Shown one piece after another: positions 33,201 to 41,388 of a stretch of 64,000 nt of DNA. Origin of the DNA: Mucilaginibacter sp. SMC90. Its GTDB lineage: Bacteria; Bacteroidota; Bacteroidia; Sphingobacteriales; Sphingobacteriaceae. A program made the position numbers and the translations under genes. The notes beneath the pieces were generated by a model. That model had not been told where the DNA came from, did no database searches, and was given only the letters and a program-made list of their open reading frames with translations. Numbering within the stretch: position 1 is the first letter of the stretch; every line of letters starts with the position of its first letter. The DNA lies in assembly GCF_022811725.1 (NCBI RefSeq), contig NZ_CP094527.1:6014001-6078000 (forward strand), in the 5' to 3' direction.

Positions 33201-34406
33201 TTACAGGCTAACGTAATACCACGGCATTTTAAACAGGCCCGGCTTTAAATTTACATAAACCGTATCGCCAACTTTAACCTGGTAGTAAAGTGATTTAGAA
33301 ACTTCTGTTTCTTCACTTTCTTTCGGCCCCCATTTACTTAAAGTTAAATCATATGATGTGTGTTTTCCTGTTGACACCCTTTGACTAAGCACCTGCGCTT
33401 TATACTCCTTTGGGGCGCTATAATCAAAATTGCAATTAATTATAACAGGGGCAGTAAAACCATATAACAGTACAAATGCCGCAGCGCTAAGCCAGGTCAT
33501 TTTGTTTGAACGTGCTTTTTCCTTCGAGCTCATTATTATCCCCAAAAAAACAACCCCTAATACAGCTATCACTGAAAACGCGGGCAAAAGCATCTCAGTT
33601 AAATGCATTAATTTAAAATCAGCCAGTACCCTTATCAAAAGCCCAAGGGGTGGCAATATCAACGCTGTACTTAAAGATGGATACACGGCCTGTTTCTTAT
33701 TGTCGGCGCTGTTAAGTGTAACTACATCCCTTTTTAAATAAAATACAAGCATCACTACCAGGGGCCAAATTGTACCGGCTAAAACAGCATAATCATAAGG
33801 TGCAGGATGTATGAACAGCCAAAAACACAAACCGATGCCTCCGTAATTAAAATATGAGCAAAACTGTTTTAACTTTTTTAATTCGGCTAATCGCTCTTCA
33901 CTGCTGTAGCCATAGCTTTCATCATTTTTTATCTCTTCTATACCTTTCTGTTCTTGTTCGGCGTCAAGATCTTTGCAATTCAAGGCTATCCATTGCAATA
34001 TTTCGCTGCCATCGGCAAAATAGCTGTAGTCGCTTAAAACTATCGCTTTATTCGATTTATCAGCAGGGCGTATAGTTATCCTTTTATCCCGAACAGTATC
34101 GTAACCCTTAATATCATTAATTAGCAACTCTCTGCTACTAAAATACCCCACACGTTTTATCCCGTTGTTAGAGATAATTATTTTGCTTGCCTGCAATTCA
34201 AGATAGAGATAAAGTCCTAACATTATCAGTCCAATCCCTATTAATACAAGCCACCAGCTTTTATCGGCGATAGAAACATAAGCCAGATAAACGCCGCCGA
34301 CTACCATAGCGACAATGATGATATATAGGAATATTTTCCATCCGGTGCTGAGGCTGTATTCCTTTTCAAACGTAGCACCCATGGAAGGGTTAAAGCGCTG
34401 TTCCAT
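33201..34406 (-). CDS. polytopic membrane protein with PH-like domain, unknown function
   Basis: 401 residues. Residues 25-75 hold two membrane helices. Residues about 78-145 look like a bacterial PH-type beta domain (KIIISNNGIKRVGYFSSREL, DIKGYDTVRDKRITIRP). After a charged helix come about six more helices (190-345), and a soluble C-terminal beta domain (355-401). I do not recognise a named family beyond the PH-like part. It is convergent to the small LiaF-like gene and divergent from the LiaF-like/LytTR operon, which hints at a shared envelope function (inference). Confidence 0.7.
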   Translation of the reverse strand: MEQRFNPSMGATFEKEYSLSTGWKIFLYIIIVAMVVGGVYLAYVSIADKSWWLVLIGIGLIMLGLYLYLELQASKIIISNNGIKRVGYFSSRELLINDIKGYDTVRDKRITIRPADKSNKAIVLSDYSYFADGSEILQWIALNCKDLDAEQEQKGIEEIKNDESYGYSSEERLAELKKLKQFCSYFNYGGIGLCFWLFIHPAPYDYAVLAGTIWPLVVMLVFYLKRDVVTLNSADNKKQAVYPSLSTALILPPLGLLIRVLADFKLMHLTEMLLPAFSVIAVLGVVFLGIIMSSKEKARSNKMTWLSAAAFVLLYGFTAPVIINCNFDYSAPKEYKAQVLSQRVSTGKHTSYDLTLSKWGPKESEETEVSKSLYYQVKVGDTVYVNLKPGLFKMPWYYVSL

Positions 34407-34563
34407 TTTGATATGATAAAGTTTAGTATGGTTATTTACGGATAAAAAACCGTCGCAACATACAAATTTTTATTTTTGCCGGATGTTAAAAAATCAAACG
34501 CAACTTTTTCACCGCCAAAACCTCCCCTTTTACCGATTTCTTTAAATACATCACCAATTTTTG

Positions 34564-34595
34564 TTTGGCTCAACTATAATGTTACCTTAGTTTTG
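34564..34595 (+). promoter_or_regulatory. promoter of the LiaF-like/LytTR operon
   Basis: TTTG (34564-34567), a 20-bp spacer and TAGTTTTG (34588-34595) match the Bacteroidota consensus exactly. It lies 28 bp before the ATG at 34624. Confidence 0.78.
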
Positions 34596-34623
34596 GATAT
34601 GATTTCAATTTGCAGATAATACA

Positions 34624-35481
34624 ATGAACAACGATATAGAACATCCAAAAGATCCCAACAAAGGCAAGTCTGTTGCCGGGATCATTTTACTTGCTGTAGG
34701 CGGCATATTGCTGCTTCAGCAATTCCGAATTTTTTTCATACCCGATCATCTTTCCCTGTGGCCATTGTGGCTCATTTTTTGGGGAGTATATGTAGGCGCT
34801 AAGCATAATTATAAAAAGGCTTCATGGGTTATGCTGGTAGGTTTAGGTACTATATTCCTTATAACCGAAAACATAAACGACTCTGGCCGTATTGTAGGCC
34901 CCTTAGCTGTAATTGGCTTTGGCATGTGGCTGATATTAAGGCGCAACAAGCATTTCGATCCGCAGCAATGGAAAAATGATTTCAAAGGTGATAAATGGAC
35001 TAACTGGGATAAGAAAGAGCCTTTCCAATTTGAAAAAAATGAGCCGGTTGTTGATTACACTGTAAAAGACGAAGGCGACCCGATTCCTCCGGTTGACCCA
35101 TATGCTCAAAAACAACAGCAATACAACACCAAATATTCTGGCGATGATTATATAGATACGGTATCTATTTTTGGCGGGGTTAACAAAACCATTCTTTCCA
35201 AACAATTCCGCGGTGGCGATATCGTTAACATATTTGGTGGTGCCGAACTTGACTTTACCCAGGCAGACATCAACGGTCGCATTATCATTGATATAACCCA
35301 AATTTTCGGCGGCACCAAAATTATTGTACCATCAAACTGGCAGGTAGTATCTGACCTGGCAGCCGTTTTTGCCAGTGTAGATGATAAACGCATCAGGAGC
35401 ACCGCAAGTGTAGGCAGCGAAAAGGTACTGGTACTTAAAGGTGTATCCATTTTTGCCGGAGTAGATATCCGCAGTTATTAA
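34624..35481 (+). CDS. LiaF-like membrane protein (N-terminal TM domain plus C-terminal beta domain)
   Basis: 285 residues. The N-terminal part (about 15-105) has four hydrophobic segments of the LiaF/DUF5668 kind; a charged linker (108-170) follows. The C-terminal domain (about 175-285) has glycine-phenylalanine repeats IFGG, DIVNIFGGAELDF, IDITQIFGGTKIIVP, typical of the LiaF C-terminal (cell-wall-active antibiotic response) fold. It heads an operon with a DUF4288 gene, a LytS-type kinase and a LytR-type regulator; in Firmicutes, LiaF is a negative partner of the LiaS kinase. The same partnership is likely here but unproven. Confidence 0.85.
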   Translation: MNNDIEHPKDPNKGKSVAGIILLAVGGILLLQQFRIFFIPDHLSLWPLWLIFWGVYVGAKHNYKKASWVMLVGLGTIFLITENINDSGRIVGPLAVIGFGMWLILRRNKHFDPQQWKNDFKGDKWTNWDKKEPFQFEKNEPVVDYTVKDEGDPIPPVDPYAQKQQQYNTKYSGDDYIDTVSIFGGVNKTILSKQFRGGDIVNIFGGAELDFTQADINGRIIIDITQIFGGTKIIVPSNWQVVSDLAAVFASVDDKRIRSTASVGSEKVLVLKGVSIFAGVDIRSY

Positions 35482-35514
35482 TTAAGGCAGCTAATAACGA
35501 AAAGCATAAACAAC

Positions 35515-35850
35515 ATGAACTGGTACGTAGCAAAATTAGTTTTCAGGGTGATAAGCGGAGATGGCGATCATCAGGCGCAATTTGATGAGCAATTAAGATT
35601 GATCAGTGCAGAAAATGAGCTGGTAGCTTATGAAAAAGCCAACCGAATAGGTCACGCTAATCAGGATAGCTTTAAAAATATTGAAAAGCAAACCGTTAAA
35701 TGGCAATTTATTGATGTGGCCGAACTTAACCAGCTTGGCGAACTCACCGATGGCACCGAATTGTATTACAATATACATGAAACACCCGATGCCGATCTTT
35801 ACATCGCCTGGGCGCATCATAAATCAGCCTTATTAGGCATCAGAAATTAA
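35515..35850 (+). CDS. DUF4288-like small protein
   Basis: 111-residue soluble protein starting MNWYVAKLVFRVISGDGDH, which fits DUF4288. The pattern FDEQLRLISAENELVAYEKA and WQFIDVAELNQL is also typical. Function unknown. It sits 33 bp after the LiaF-like gene and 27 bp before the kinase gene in the same operon. Confidence 0.75.
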   Translation: MNWYVAKLVFRVISGDGDHQAQFDEQLRLISAENELVAYEKANRIGHANQDSFKNIEKQTVKWQFIDVAELNQLGELTDGTELYYNIHETPDADLYIAWAHHKSALLGIRN

Positions 35851-35877
35851 ACCTTAAACCACAGAAAGCAACCCATT

Positions 35878-36912
35878 TTGGAAGTTCCATCAATACAATC
35901 ATCAAAACTATACGCGGCATTTGTAATTTGCGGTGTGGCATGGGCTGCACTGCAAACTTACATCATCCATAGTTTTGGTTTTTTATGGTTTACTGCCGCT
36001 ACCGATGGTTTGCTTAGTGCAATATTGCTTTCATGTGCCTGCTGGCTTATCAACAATAACTTACGCTACTACCAACCAGGTAAAGGCAGCTACATTAACC
36101 TGTTTATTTGGTGCGTGGCGCTTGCAGGTATTTGTACAGCCGGCTGCCGATACCTTTTACCACTCATTAACAGCGATCAGATCTATACCGGTTTCCTGGC
36201 CCAGTCATTAACCATCCGCTTTTTTACCGACTTTTTAGCCATAGGCTGGATGGCCATGATCAGCTTGCTGTGGTTTTCACAACTCGACCAAAAAGAAACC
36301 CTGAAGCGCAAAACCGAGGCCGAACAACTGGCCCGCGAAGCCGAGCTGTACAATTTAAGGCAACAATTACAACCTCACTTCCTGTTCAATAGCCTTAATT
36401 CCATTAATGCCCTTATAGGCTTTAAGCCTGATGAAGCCCGCAGGATGATCCACCAGTTATCTGATTTTTTACGAGGAACCCTTAAAAAAGATGATCAGCT
36501 GCAGGTTAGTCTTACCGAAGAATTGGCACATCTTAATTTATACCTCGATATTGAAAAAGTACGCTTTGGACACCGTTTACAAACAGAAATAAGCTGTGAC
36601 CCAAAATGCGGATCTGCAATATTACCATCCATGCTGTTACAACCTTTGGTTGAAAACGCTATTAAATTTGGCCTCTATGATACCATAGGCGAAGTTACCG
36701 TGAGTATTCGTGGCGAGATTGAGGATGGATACCTGAACCTAATGGTACAGAACCCGTATGATCCACAAACATCCAAACCAAAAAAAGGTACAGGTTTTGG
36801 TTTGCGGGGAGTGCAACGGCGATTATATTTGCTGTATGCCCGTAATGATTTAATGGAAACCCATGCGAGCGATGATCTGTACACAACCATTATAAAAATA
36901 CCGCAACTATGA
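35878..36912 (+). CDS. LytS/YehU-type sensor histidine kinase
   Basis: Membrane sensor kinase of 344 residues. Four hydrophobic segments (about 12-142) replace a large sensor domain. The His_kinase motif is QLQPHFLFNSLNSINALIG with H167; the ATPase domain has the N-box LVENAIKFGLYD and G-box KGTGFGLRGVQRRL. The start is TTG at 35878, as no in-frame ATG precedes the fourth helix. It overlaps the regulator gene by ATGA (36909-36912). The cognate target is most likely the operon itself or envelope genes (inference). Confidence 0.93.
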   Translation: MEVPSIQSSKLYAAFVICGVAWAALQTYIIHSFGFLWFTAATDGLLSAILLSCACWLINNNLRYYQPGKGSYINLFIWCVALAGICTAGCRYLLPLINSDQIYTGFLAQSLTIRFFTDFLAIGWMAMISLLWFSQLDQKETLKRKTEAEQLAREAELYNLRQQLQPHFLFNSLNSINALIGFKPDEARRMIHQLSDFLRGTLKKDDQLQVSLTEELAHLNLYLDIEKVRFGHRLQTEISCDPKCGSAILPSMLLQPLVENAIKFGLYDTIGEVTVSIRGEIEDGYLNLMVQNPYDPQTSKPKKGTGFGLRGVQRRLYLLYARNDLMETHASDDLYTTIIKIPQL

Positions 36913-37655
36913 AGCGAGCTTTAATTATTGATGATGAACCTTTAGCCCGCATGGTTGTAAGGGAATACCTGCTTGATTTTAAAGACATTGAACTTATACA
37001 GGAATGCAACGATGGCTTTGAAGGCCTCAAAGCTATTCAGCAATATCAGCCCGATCTTGTTTTTTTAGATATCCAGATGCCTAAAATTACCGGCTTTGAA
37101 ATGCTTGAACTGGTTGAGCAGCCCCCTGCCGTAATATTTGCCACCGCATTTGATGAATACGCTATAAAAGCTTTTGAAGCCCACGCGGTCGACTATCTGT
37201 TAAAACCTTTCAGTAAAGAACGCTTTAATAAAGCTGTTGAAAAATTCCTGGCTTCGGCTGCACCAAAACCTGCTGTTAAACAAACGGAGGAGTTATTGGA
37301 AACCGCCGCTACTCATTCGCCTGCGCAGCATGAGCGTATTGTGGTAAAAACAGGTACTAAAGTGAAGATCATACCCGTTGCTGATGTAGAATACCTGCAA
37401 GCTGATGATGATTATGTAAGCGTGATTACCAAAGAAGGCTCGTACCTTAAAAATAAAACCATGAGCTTTTTTGAGCAAACGCTTGATCCTAATCACTTTG
37501 TCCGCGTACACCGCTCGTACATCGTAGCTATACCGCAAATCACCCGTATCGATCCCTACGAAAAAGACGCACACCTGGCCATCCTGAAATCGGGTGCCAA
37601 AATCCCGGTAAGTAAAACGGGCTATGTGAAATTGAAACAGGTGCTGGGGATATAA
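36909..37655 (+). CDS. LytR/AlgR-type response regulator (LytTR DNA-binding domain)
   Basis: 248 residues. Receiver domain (1-120) with the acidic pair DDE at 8-10, phospho-acceptor D54 in VFLDIQMPKITG, and Lys in LLKPF. C-terminal LytTR domain (about 145-245): VVKTGTKVKIIPVADVEYLQADDDYVSV and FVRVHRSYIVAIPQITRID. It is the last gene of the LiaF-like operon and is translationally coupled to the kinase. Confidence 0.95.
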   Translation: MKRALIIDDEPLARMVVREYLLDFKDIELIQECNDGFEGLKAIQQYQPDLVFLDIQMPKITGFEMLELVEQPPAVIFATAFDEYAIKAFEAHAVDYLLKPFSKERFNKAVEKFLASAAPKPAVKQTEELLETAATHSPAQHERIVVKTGTKVKIIPVADVEYLQADDDYVSVITKEGSYLKNKTMSFFEQTLDPNHFVRVHRSYIVAIPQITRIDPYEKDAHLAILKSGAKIPVSKTGYVKLKQVLGI

Positions 37656-37701
37656 CAGTAAGAGTTTAAGAATCAAGCTACCCGTCACTGTTTCTCTACC
37701 C

Positions 37702-37793
37702 GTCATTGCGAGGTACGAAGCAATCCCCTAAATGCAGAGGGGCTTGCATGGATGCTCTGTACAGTTCGCGATTGCTTCGTTCCTCGCAATGAC
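37702..37793. repeat. GTCATTGCGAG palindromic repeat, copy 4
   Basis: 92 bp. Both ends have the GAGGTACGAAGCAATC / GATTGCTTCGTTCCTC type arms, the symmetrical subtype also seen in copy 6. It follows the LytTR gene. Confidence 0.9.
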
Positions 37794-37809
37794 GATGGTT
37801 AATATTTTC

Positions 37810-37828
37810 CGCTACGCTCGCAATTGAC
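37810..37828. repeat. fragment of a GTCATTGCGAG-family right end
   Basis: CGCTACGCTCGCAATTGAC differs from the right end of copy 3 (CGCTACGCTCGCAATGAC) by one inserted T. It lies 17 bp after copy 4 and looks like the end of a second, degraded element. Confidence 0.65.
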
Positions 37829-37895
37829 ATAAAGACATCATCGCGTTTTCACTAATAAAATCCTTTCTCCCACATAATTTACTGCGATCAATCCC

Positions 37896-37917
37896 GTTAA
37901 CTATAACTATAGTTAAC
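37896..37917. promoter_or_regulatory. perfect palindrome before the L,D-transpeptidase gene
   Basis: GTTAACTATA (37896-37905) and TATAGTTAAC (37908-37917) form a perfect inverted repeat around AC, ending 10 bp before the ATG. It could be an operator, or a hairpin covering the ribosome-binding region. Confidence 0.55.
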
Positions 37918-37927
37918 AACCTAACCA

Positions 37928-38626
37928 ATGCCTAAACTGATCACCTTGCTGCTGTCACTCCTGTTGATAGCACCTCCCAAACCCGAAATTCCGGATAGTA
38001 AGCGGGCCGGCGATGTTCGCCTTAAAGTATGGCCTAAACTTCAGAAAGAACTTAAAGACAAAGGCTTTGCACCTTATGGCTCAATATACATCCGCATAAT
38101 TAAAGATATTAGCGTACTTGAAGTATGGGTAAAATCAGCCAATAAATACCAGCTTTTTAAAACCTACGATGTATGTACGTACTCAGGCGGACTGGGCACC
38201 AAAACCCGTAATGGTGACGGCAAAAGTCCGGAGGGATTATATATCATTGAACCCAAACAGCTTAACCCGGTAAGCAATTATTACCTGGCTATTAATGTTG
38301 GCTACCCAAATGCAATTGATAAAGCCAAAGGCTATACCGGCAACGCCATTATGGTTCATGGCCATTGCGCATCAATAGGCTGCTACGCCATGACCGATGC
38401 CCGCATTGAAGAAATTTACACCTTGGTTTATGAGGCCTTTATAGCAGGACAAAAGCAAATCCGTGTTGATATCTTCCCTTTCCGGGTAAACGACGCAAAC
38501 TTAAGACGCTATGCGGCTTTTAAACAGGATGCTTTTTGGCGATCATTAAAGCCAGCATATGAACTTTTTGAAAAACGGCAGGTACCGGTGGAATATCATC
38601 TTAAAGGGAAGGATTATGCTTATTGA
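37928..38626 (+). CDS. exported L,D-transpeptidase (YafK type)
   Basis: 232 residues with an N-terminal signal-like stretch (LITLLLSLLLIAPP). The YkuD/YafK-type catalytic motif has His144 and Cys152 (MVHGHCASIGCYAM), preceded by NGDGKSPEGLYII. YafK-type enzymes cut or form links between peptidoglycan and other envelope proteins; the exact reaction here is unknown. It follows the LiaF-like operon but has its own palindromic leader. Confidence 0.9.
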   Translation: MPKLITLLLSLLLIAPPKPEIPDSKRAGDVRLKVWPKLQKELKDKGFAPYGSIYIRIIKDISVLEVWVKSANKYQLFKTYDVCTYSGGLGTKTRNGDGKSPEGLYIIEPKQLNPVSNYYLAINVGYPNAIDKAKGYTGNAIMVHGHCASIGCYAMTDARIEEIYTLVYEAFIAGQKQIRVDIFPFRVNDANLRRYAAFKQDAFWRSLKPAYELFEKRQVPVEYHLKGKDYAY

Positions 38627-38683
38627 GGGTAAGTCGGACGATAATTTTGCCACAAAAGAGGTAATTTCGGCTAACAAAACCAT

Positions 38684-38771
38684 GTCATTGCGAGCGCAGC
38701 GTGGCAATCGCACGGAAGCAGAGCCGCTCTGTATAGCATGCGATTGCTTCGTCGTTCCTCCTCGCAATGAC
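38684..38771. repeat. GTCATTGCGAG palindromic repeat, copy 5
   Basis: 88 bp, nearly identical to copy 1 over the whole length (GCGAGCGCAGCGTGGCAATC in common). It lies in the gap between convergent genes. Confidence 0.92.
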
Positions 38772-38810
38772 ATAGTTTTATTAAATCCACAGCTATTATC
38801 CACAAGGGTA

Positions 38811-39701
38811 TCACTCCATCAACAACACCATCAAAGCTTCCTCTACCCTTTCCAATTCCAAAAGCTGTTTGGCTTTCAAATGCAATTGTAGTTCACGGGT
38901 CTGGCTATCACCTATGGTGGCGTCCAACACTTCTTTTATTTCGGGAGTAAGCGCAAATGCTTCGATAGCTTCATCGGTGGGTGTTGCTTCCAGGTTACCC
39001 AATTGTCCGAGGTTATTACCGGTAAGGACCCTTGAGTTACGGATGGCGTACGGCAATGCATCAACACCTATACCTATTTTAGTATTTGGTTTGGCTACTT
39101 TAAACAGATTGTCATTAGTAACGCGGCAATACCAATCTCCGCCGAGGCGGGCTACCAGATCCATTTTTGCCTGGTCTATTTTCCCGTCTGCATCTAAAAC
39201 CATATCACTGATGTGAATCAGCTTAATTTCGGCAAGTACGAGGTTACCTGCACCGTGGCTTTGCCCTAATTCAATTACCTCATTCACCACACATTCCAGT
39301 TGTACATACGACTCGGCCACGCGCGGAGGTTTTACCAATTGCGACTGTACTGGTGTTAAGCCCGACTTAATAAACTCATTAATGCCCTGCGAATACTCTA
39401 CGCTTGATAATGACGTTTGCTGTACCATATCGTAGTTAACAATATTGATCACGCATTCAGGCACTTCCCTGATATTTTCGAGCGTATGCTTGGTAGTATT
39501 ATCCCTCACCCTGCGCGATGGCGAAAAGATGCATATGGGCGGGTTTGTGCTGAAAAAATTAAAAAAGCTGAATGGGCTCAGGTTCACGTTACCTGCTTTA
39601 TCTACAGTAGAAGCCAAACATATTGGCCTCGGCGCTATTACATAGTGCAGGTAATTTTGAAGTTGAACCGGCGAAAGATCGGCTATGTTGATGGTAGGCA
39701 T
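38811..39701 (-). CDS. flavin reductase-like (FMN-binding split-barrel) protein
   Basis: 296 residues. The N-terminal ~190 residues form the flavin reductase-like domain (HYVIAPRPICLASTVDKAGNVNLSPFSFFN, then RVRDNTTKHTLENIREVPECVINIV). It may reduce FMN for an oxygenase or be an oxidoreductase itself. The C-terminal ~100 residues are extra relative to the basic family. It lies 129 bp downstream of the FAH-family gene on the same strand, with a palindromic repeat between, so a link to tyrosine catabolism is possible but not shown. Confidence 0.87.
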   Translation of the reverse strand: MPTINIADLSPVQLQNYLHYVIAPRPICLASTVDKAGNVNLSPFSFFNFFSTNPPICIFSPSRRVRDNTTKHTLENIREVPECVINIVNYDMVQQTSLSSVEYSQGINEFIKSGLTPVQSQLVKPPRVAESYVQLECVVNEVIELGQSHGAGNLVLAEIKLIHISDMVLDADGKIDQAKMDLVARLGGDWYCRVTNDNLFKVAKPNTKIGIGVDALPYAIRNSRVLTGNNLGQLGNLEATPTDEAIEAFALTPEIKEVLDATIGDSQTRELQLHLKAKQLLELERVEEALMVLLME

Positions 39702-39721
39702 GGAGGCTGTACTTTAAAGCC

Positions 39722-39801
39722 GTCATTGCGAGGTACGAAGCAATCGCGAACTTTACAGAGCGGCTCTGTTTATCGGGGATTGCTTCGTACCTCGCAATGA
39801 C
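39722..39801. repeat. GTCATTGCGAG palindromic repeat, copy 6
   Basis: 80 bp, the shortest copy. Symmetrical subtype with arms GAGGTACGAAGCAATC / GATTGCTTCGTACCTC, a perfect 16-base pairing. Confidence 0.92.
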
Positions 39802-39830
39802 GCGTTTGTATTTCTATGGATAGTATTTTC

Positions 39831-40826
39831 TTATTTCTTCAGCTTCAATATTGAAAAATCACTATCAGCTTTCTTAATGATATTACCCAGCATGCCCAGG
39901 CCGGTTACTTCCATTTCCACTAAGTCGCCGGGTTGTAACCATTGCGGTTCATAGTCGGCATTGTTGAGTACGCCGGTGCCATTCAGTTCAAGAAAACAGC
40001 CGGTACCAACAGTGCCTGAACCTATTACGTCGCCCGGCAAAACATCACAGCCATAAGCTGCACGCTCAATGATCTCGGCAAAGGTCCAGTCCATATCGGC
40101 CATATTACCTGCCGATACCTGTTTGCCATTCACCACACATTTCATCTCCAGGTTATATGCATTACCGGTATGGCCGGGTTTTGCGGAAACTTTATATTGC
40201 TCCAACTCATCGGGCGTCACCAACCACGGACCAATCACTGTCGAAAAATCCTTGCCCTTTGCCGGGCCAAGGTTCAGCAGCATTTCTTCCATTTGCAGGG
40301 TACGGGCGCTCATATCGTTCATGATCATGTATCCCGCTATAAAACTATCTGCTTCGGCAGCTGTAATGTTACGGCCTTTTTTATTGATCACCACGGCAAC
40401 TTCCAATTCAAAATCAAGCTTTTGGAAGTGATCGGGCATACATTCAATTTCGCCGGGCCCTTGTATGGCGTTATGATTAGTAAAATAAAATATAGGATAT
40501 TGGTCAAACTCCGGTATCATATCCAACTTACGGTTACGCCTGGCCGAAGCCACATGCTGCCTGAACGCATAACCATCACGACATGAAGTTGGGTGCGGGA
40601 CCGGGGCCGTCAATTCAAAAAACAACTCCTCTTTAGCCTCTATCTTTCCTAACCGGATATCTTCATTAACCCGTGCGGCATGTACCATCAACTCAGGCCC
40701 ACCCCATAAAAATTCGTTCATGTTATCGGGGATCAGCTTATCACATGAATTTAAATTGTAAATATGGCCGTTAACAAAAACGCCCAGATGTTCACGGTCT
40801 TCGGTTTTATAGGATACTAATTTCAT
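39831..40826 (-). CDS. fumarylacetoacetate hydrolase family protein
   Basis: 331 residues. The FAH catalytic domain shows FELEVAVVINKKGRNI, AGYMIMNDMSARTLQMEEM, KGKDFSTVIGPWLVTPDEL and the GDVIGSGTVGTGC loop. In this setting, beside hmgA and hppD, it most likely hydrolyses fumarylacetoacetate to fumarate and acetoacetate, the last step of tyrosine breakdown. It is divergent from hmgA across a 562-bp gap. A -7 box TAGCTTTG (40856-40849, minus) lies 23 bp before the start. Confidence 0.9.
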   Translation of the reverse strand: MKLVSYKTEDREHLGVFVNGHIYNLNSCDKLIPDNMNEFLWGGPELMVHAARVNEDIRLGKIEAKEELFFELTAPVPHPTSCRDGYAFRQHVASARRNRKLDMIPEFDQYPIFYFTNHNAIQGPGEIECMPDHFQKLDFELEVAVVINKKGRNITAAEADSFIAGYMIMNDMSARTLQMEEMLLNLGPAKGKDFSTVIGPWLVTPDELEQYKVSAKPGHTGNAYNLEMKCVVNGKQVSAGNMADMDWTFAEIIERAAYGCDVLPGDVIGSGTVGTGCFLELNGTGVLNNADYEPQWLQPGDLVEMEVTGLGMLGNIIKKADSDFSILKLKK

Positions 40827-41388
40827 AGAGTAGCTTAATTGGTATAATCAAAGCTAATGATTTTTTGTTAGGTGAATGGTTGATTAAGTTGATTAGGTGA
40901 GTGGTTTCTTACGCGGATATATATTTAACCCCGCCGCCGCTCGGCTCCTGCCGAGTGGCCGTTTTCCCCAGGCCTCTGGCCTGTATACACCACGTCGGCG
41001 GCCAGAGGCCGTTTTATAGCTGCCACTCGGCTGGAGCCGAGCGGCGGCGTAAGGATTAAAAAAACAACCAACCCCTCACCTAATCAACCACTCACTATTC
41101 AACCCAAAATTTGCATCCTAAATATAATCCCGCTAACTTAGTATCATGTTGCGCATACAAATGCATTTCCTGTTTTCGTTGGGGTTAACCTCCATGAGCG
41201 ATGCTTCATCGTTCAGAGATGCTATGCTCGCTAAAATCGTATTGGCGCAATACTAATTCTCCCCACCTGTTTCCTTCATTTTTTTAATCATTTATTTACT
41301 AAATGGTTAAGGCTATGCGTTCCGGACTTTTAGCCCGAACACAAATCAGCATTTTATACGTTTTGTTGTTAACCAATTAAACCAATCC
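40827..41388. other. divergent intergenic region, FAH-family gene / hmgA
   Basis: 562 bp. Next to the FAH gene is a -7 box (40849-40856, minus strand). The GC-rich hairpin element lies at 40932-41049. A short frame of 36 codons at 41146-41256 has no supporting signal. The remaining ~130 bp before hmgA are AT-rich and should hold its promoter. Confidence 0.6.
40932..41049. repeat. GC-rich double-stem palindrome
   Basis: Outer arms of 28 bp (40932-40959 and 41022-41049) pair with one mismatch and contain CCGCTCGGCTCC. Inner arms GGCCTCTGGCC (40971-40981) and GGCCAGAGGCC (41000-41010) pair perfectly. Base composition is far richer in G+C than the surrounding DNA, which suggests foreign origin or a mobile repeat. 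It occurs once in this window. Confidence 0.85.

Noticed and set aside
38546..38803. Minus-strand frame with LRGGTTKQSHAIQ-like protein
   Set aside because: It lies inside palindromic repeat copy 5; the same peptide string arises from other copies, so it is a repeat artefact. The same holds for 14301-14486 on the minus strand and for 38559-38891 and 39417-39800 on the plus strand.
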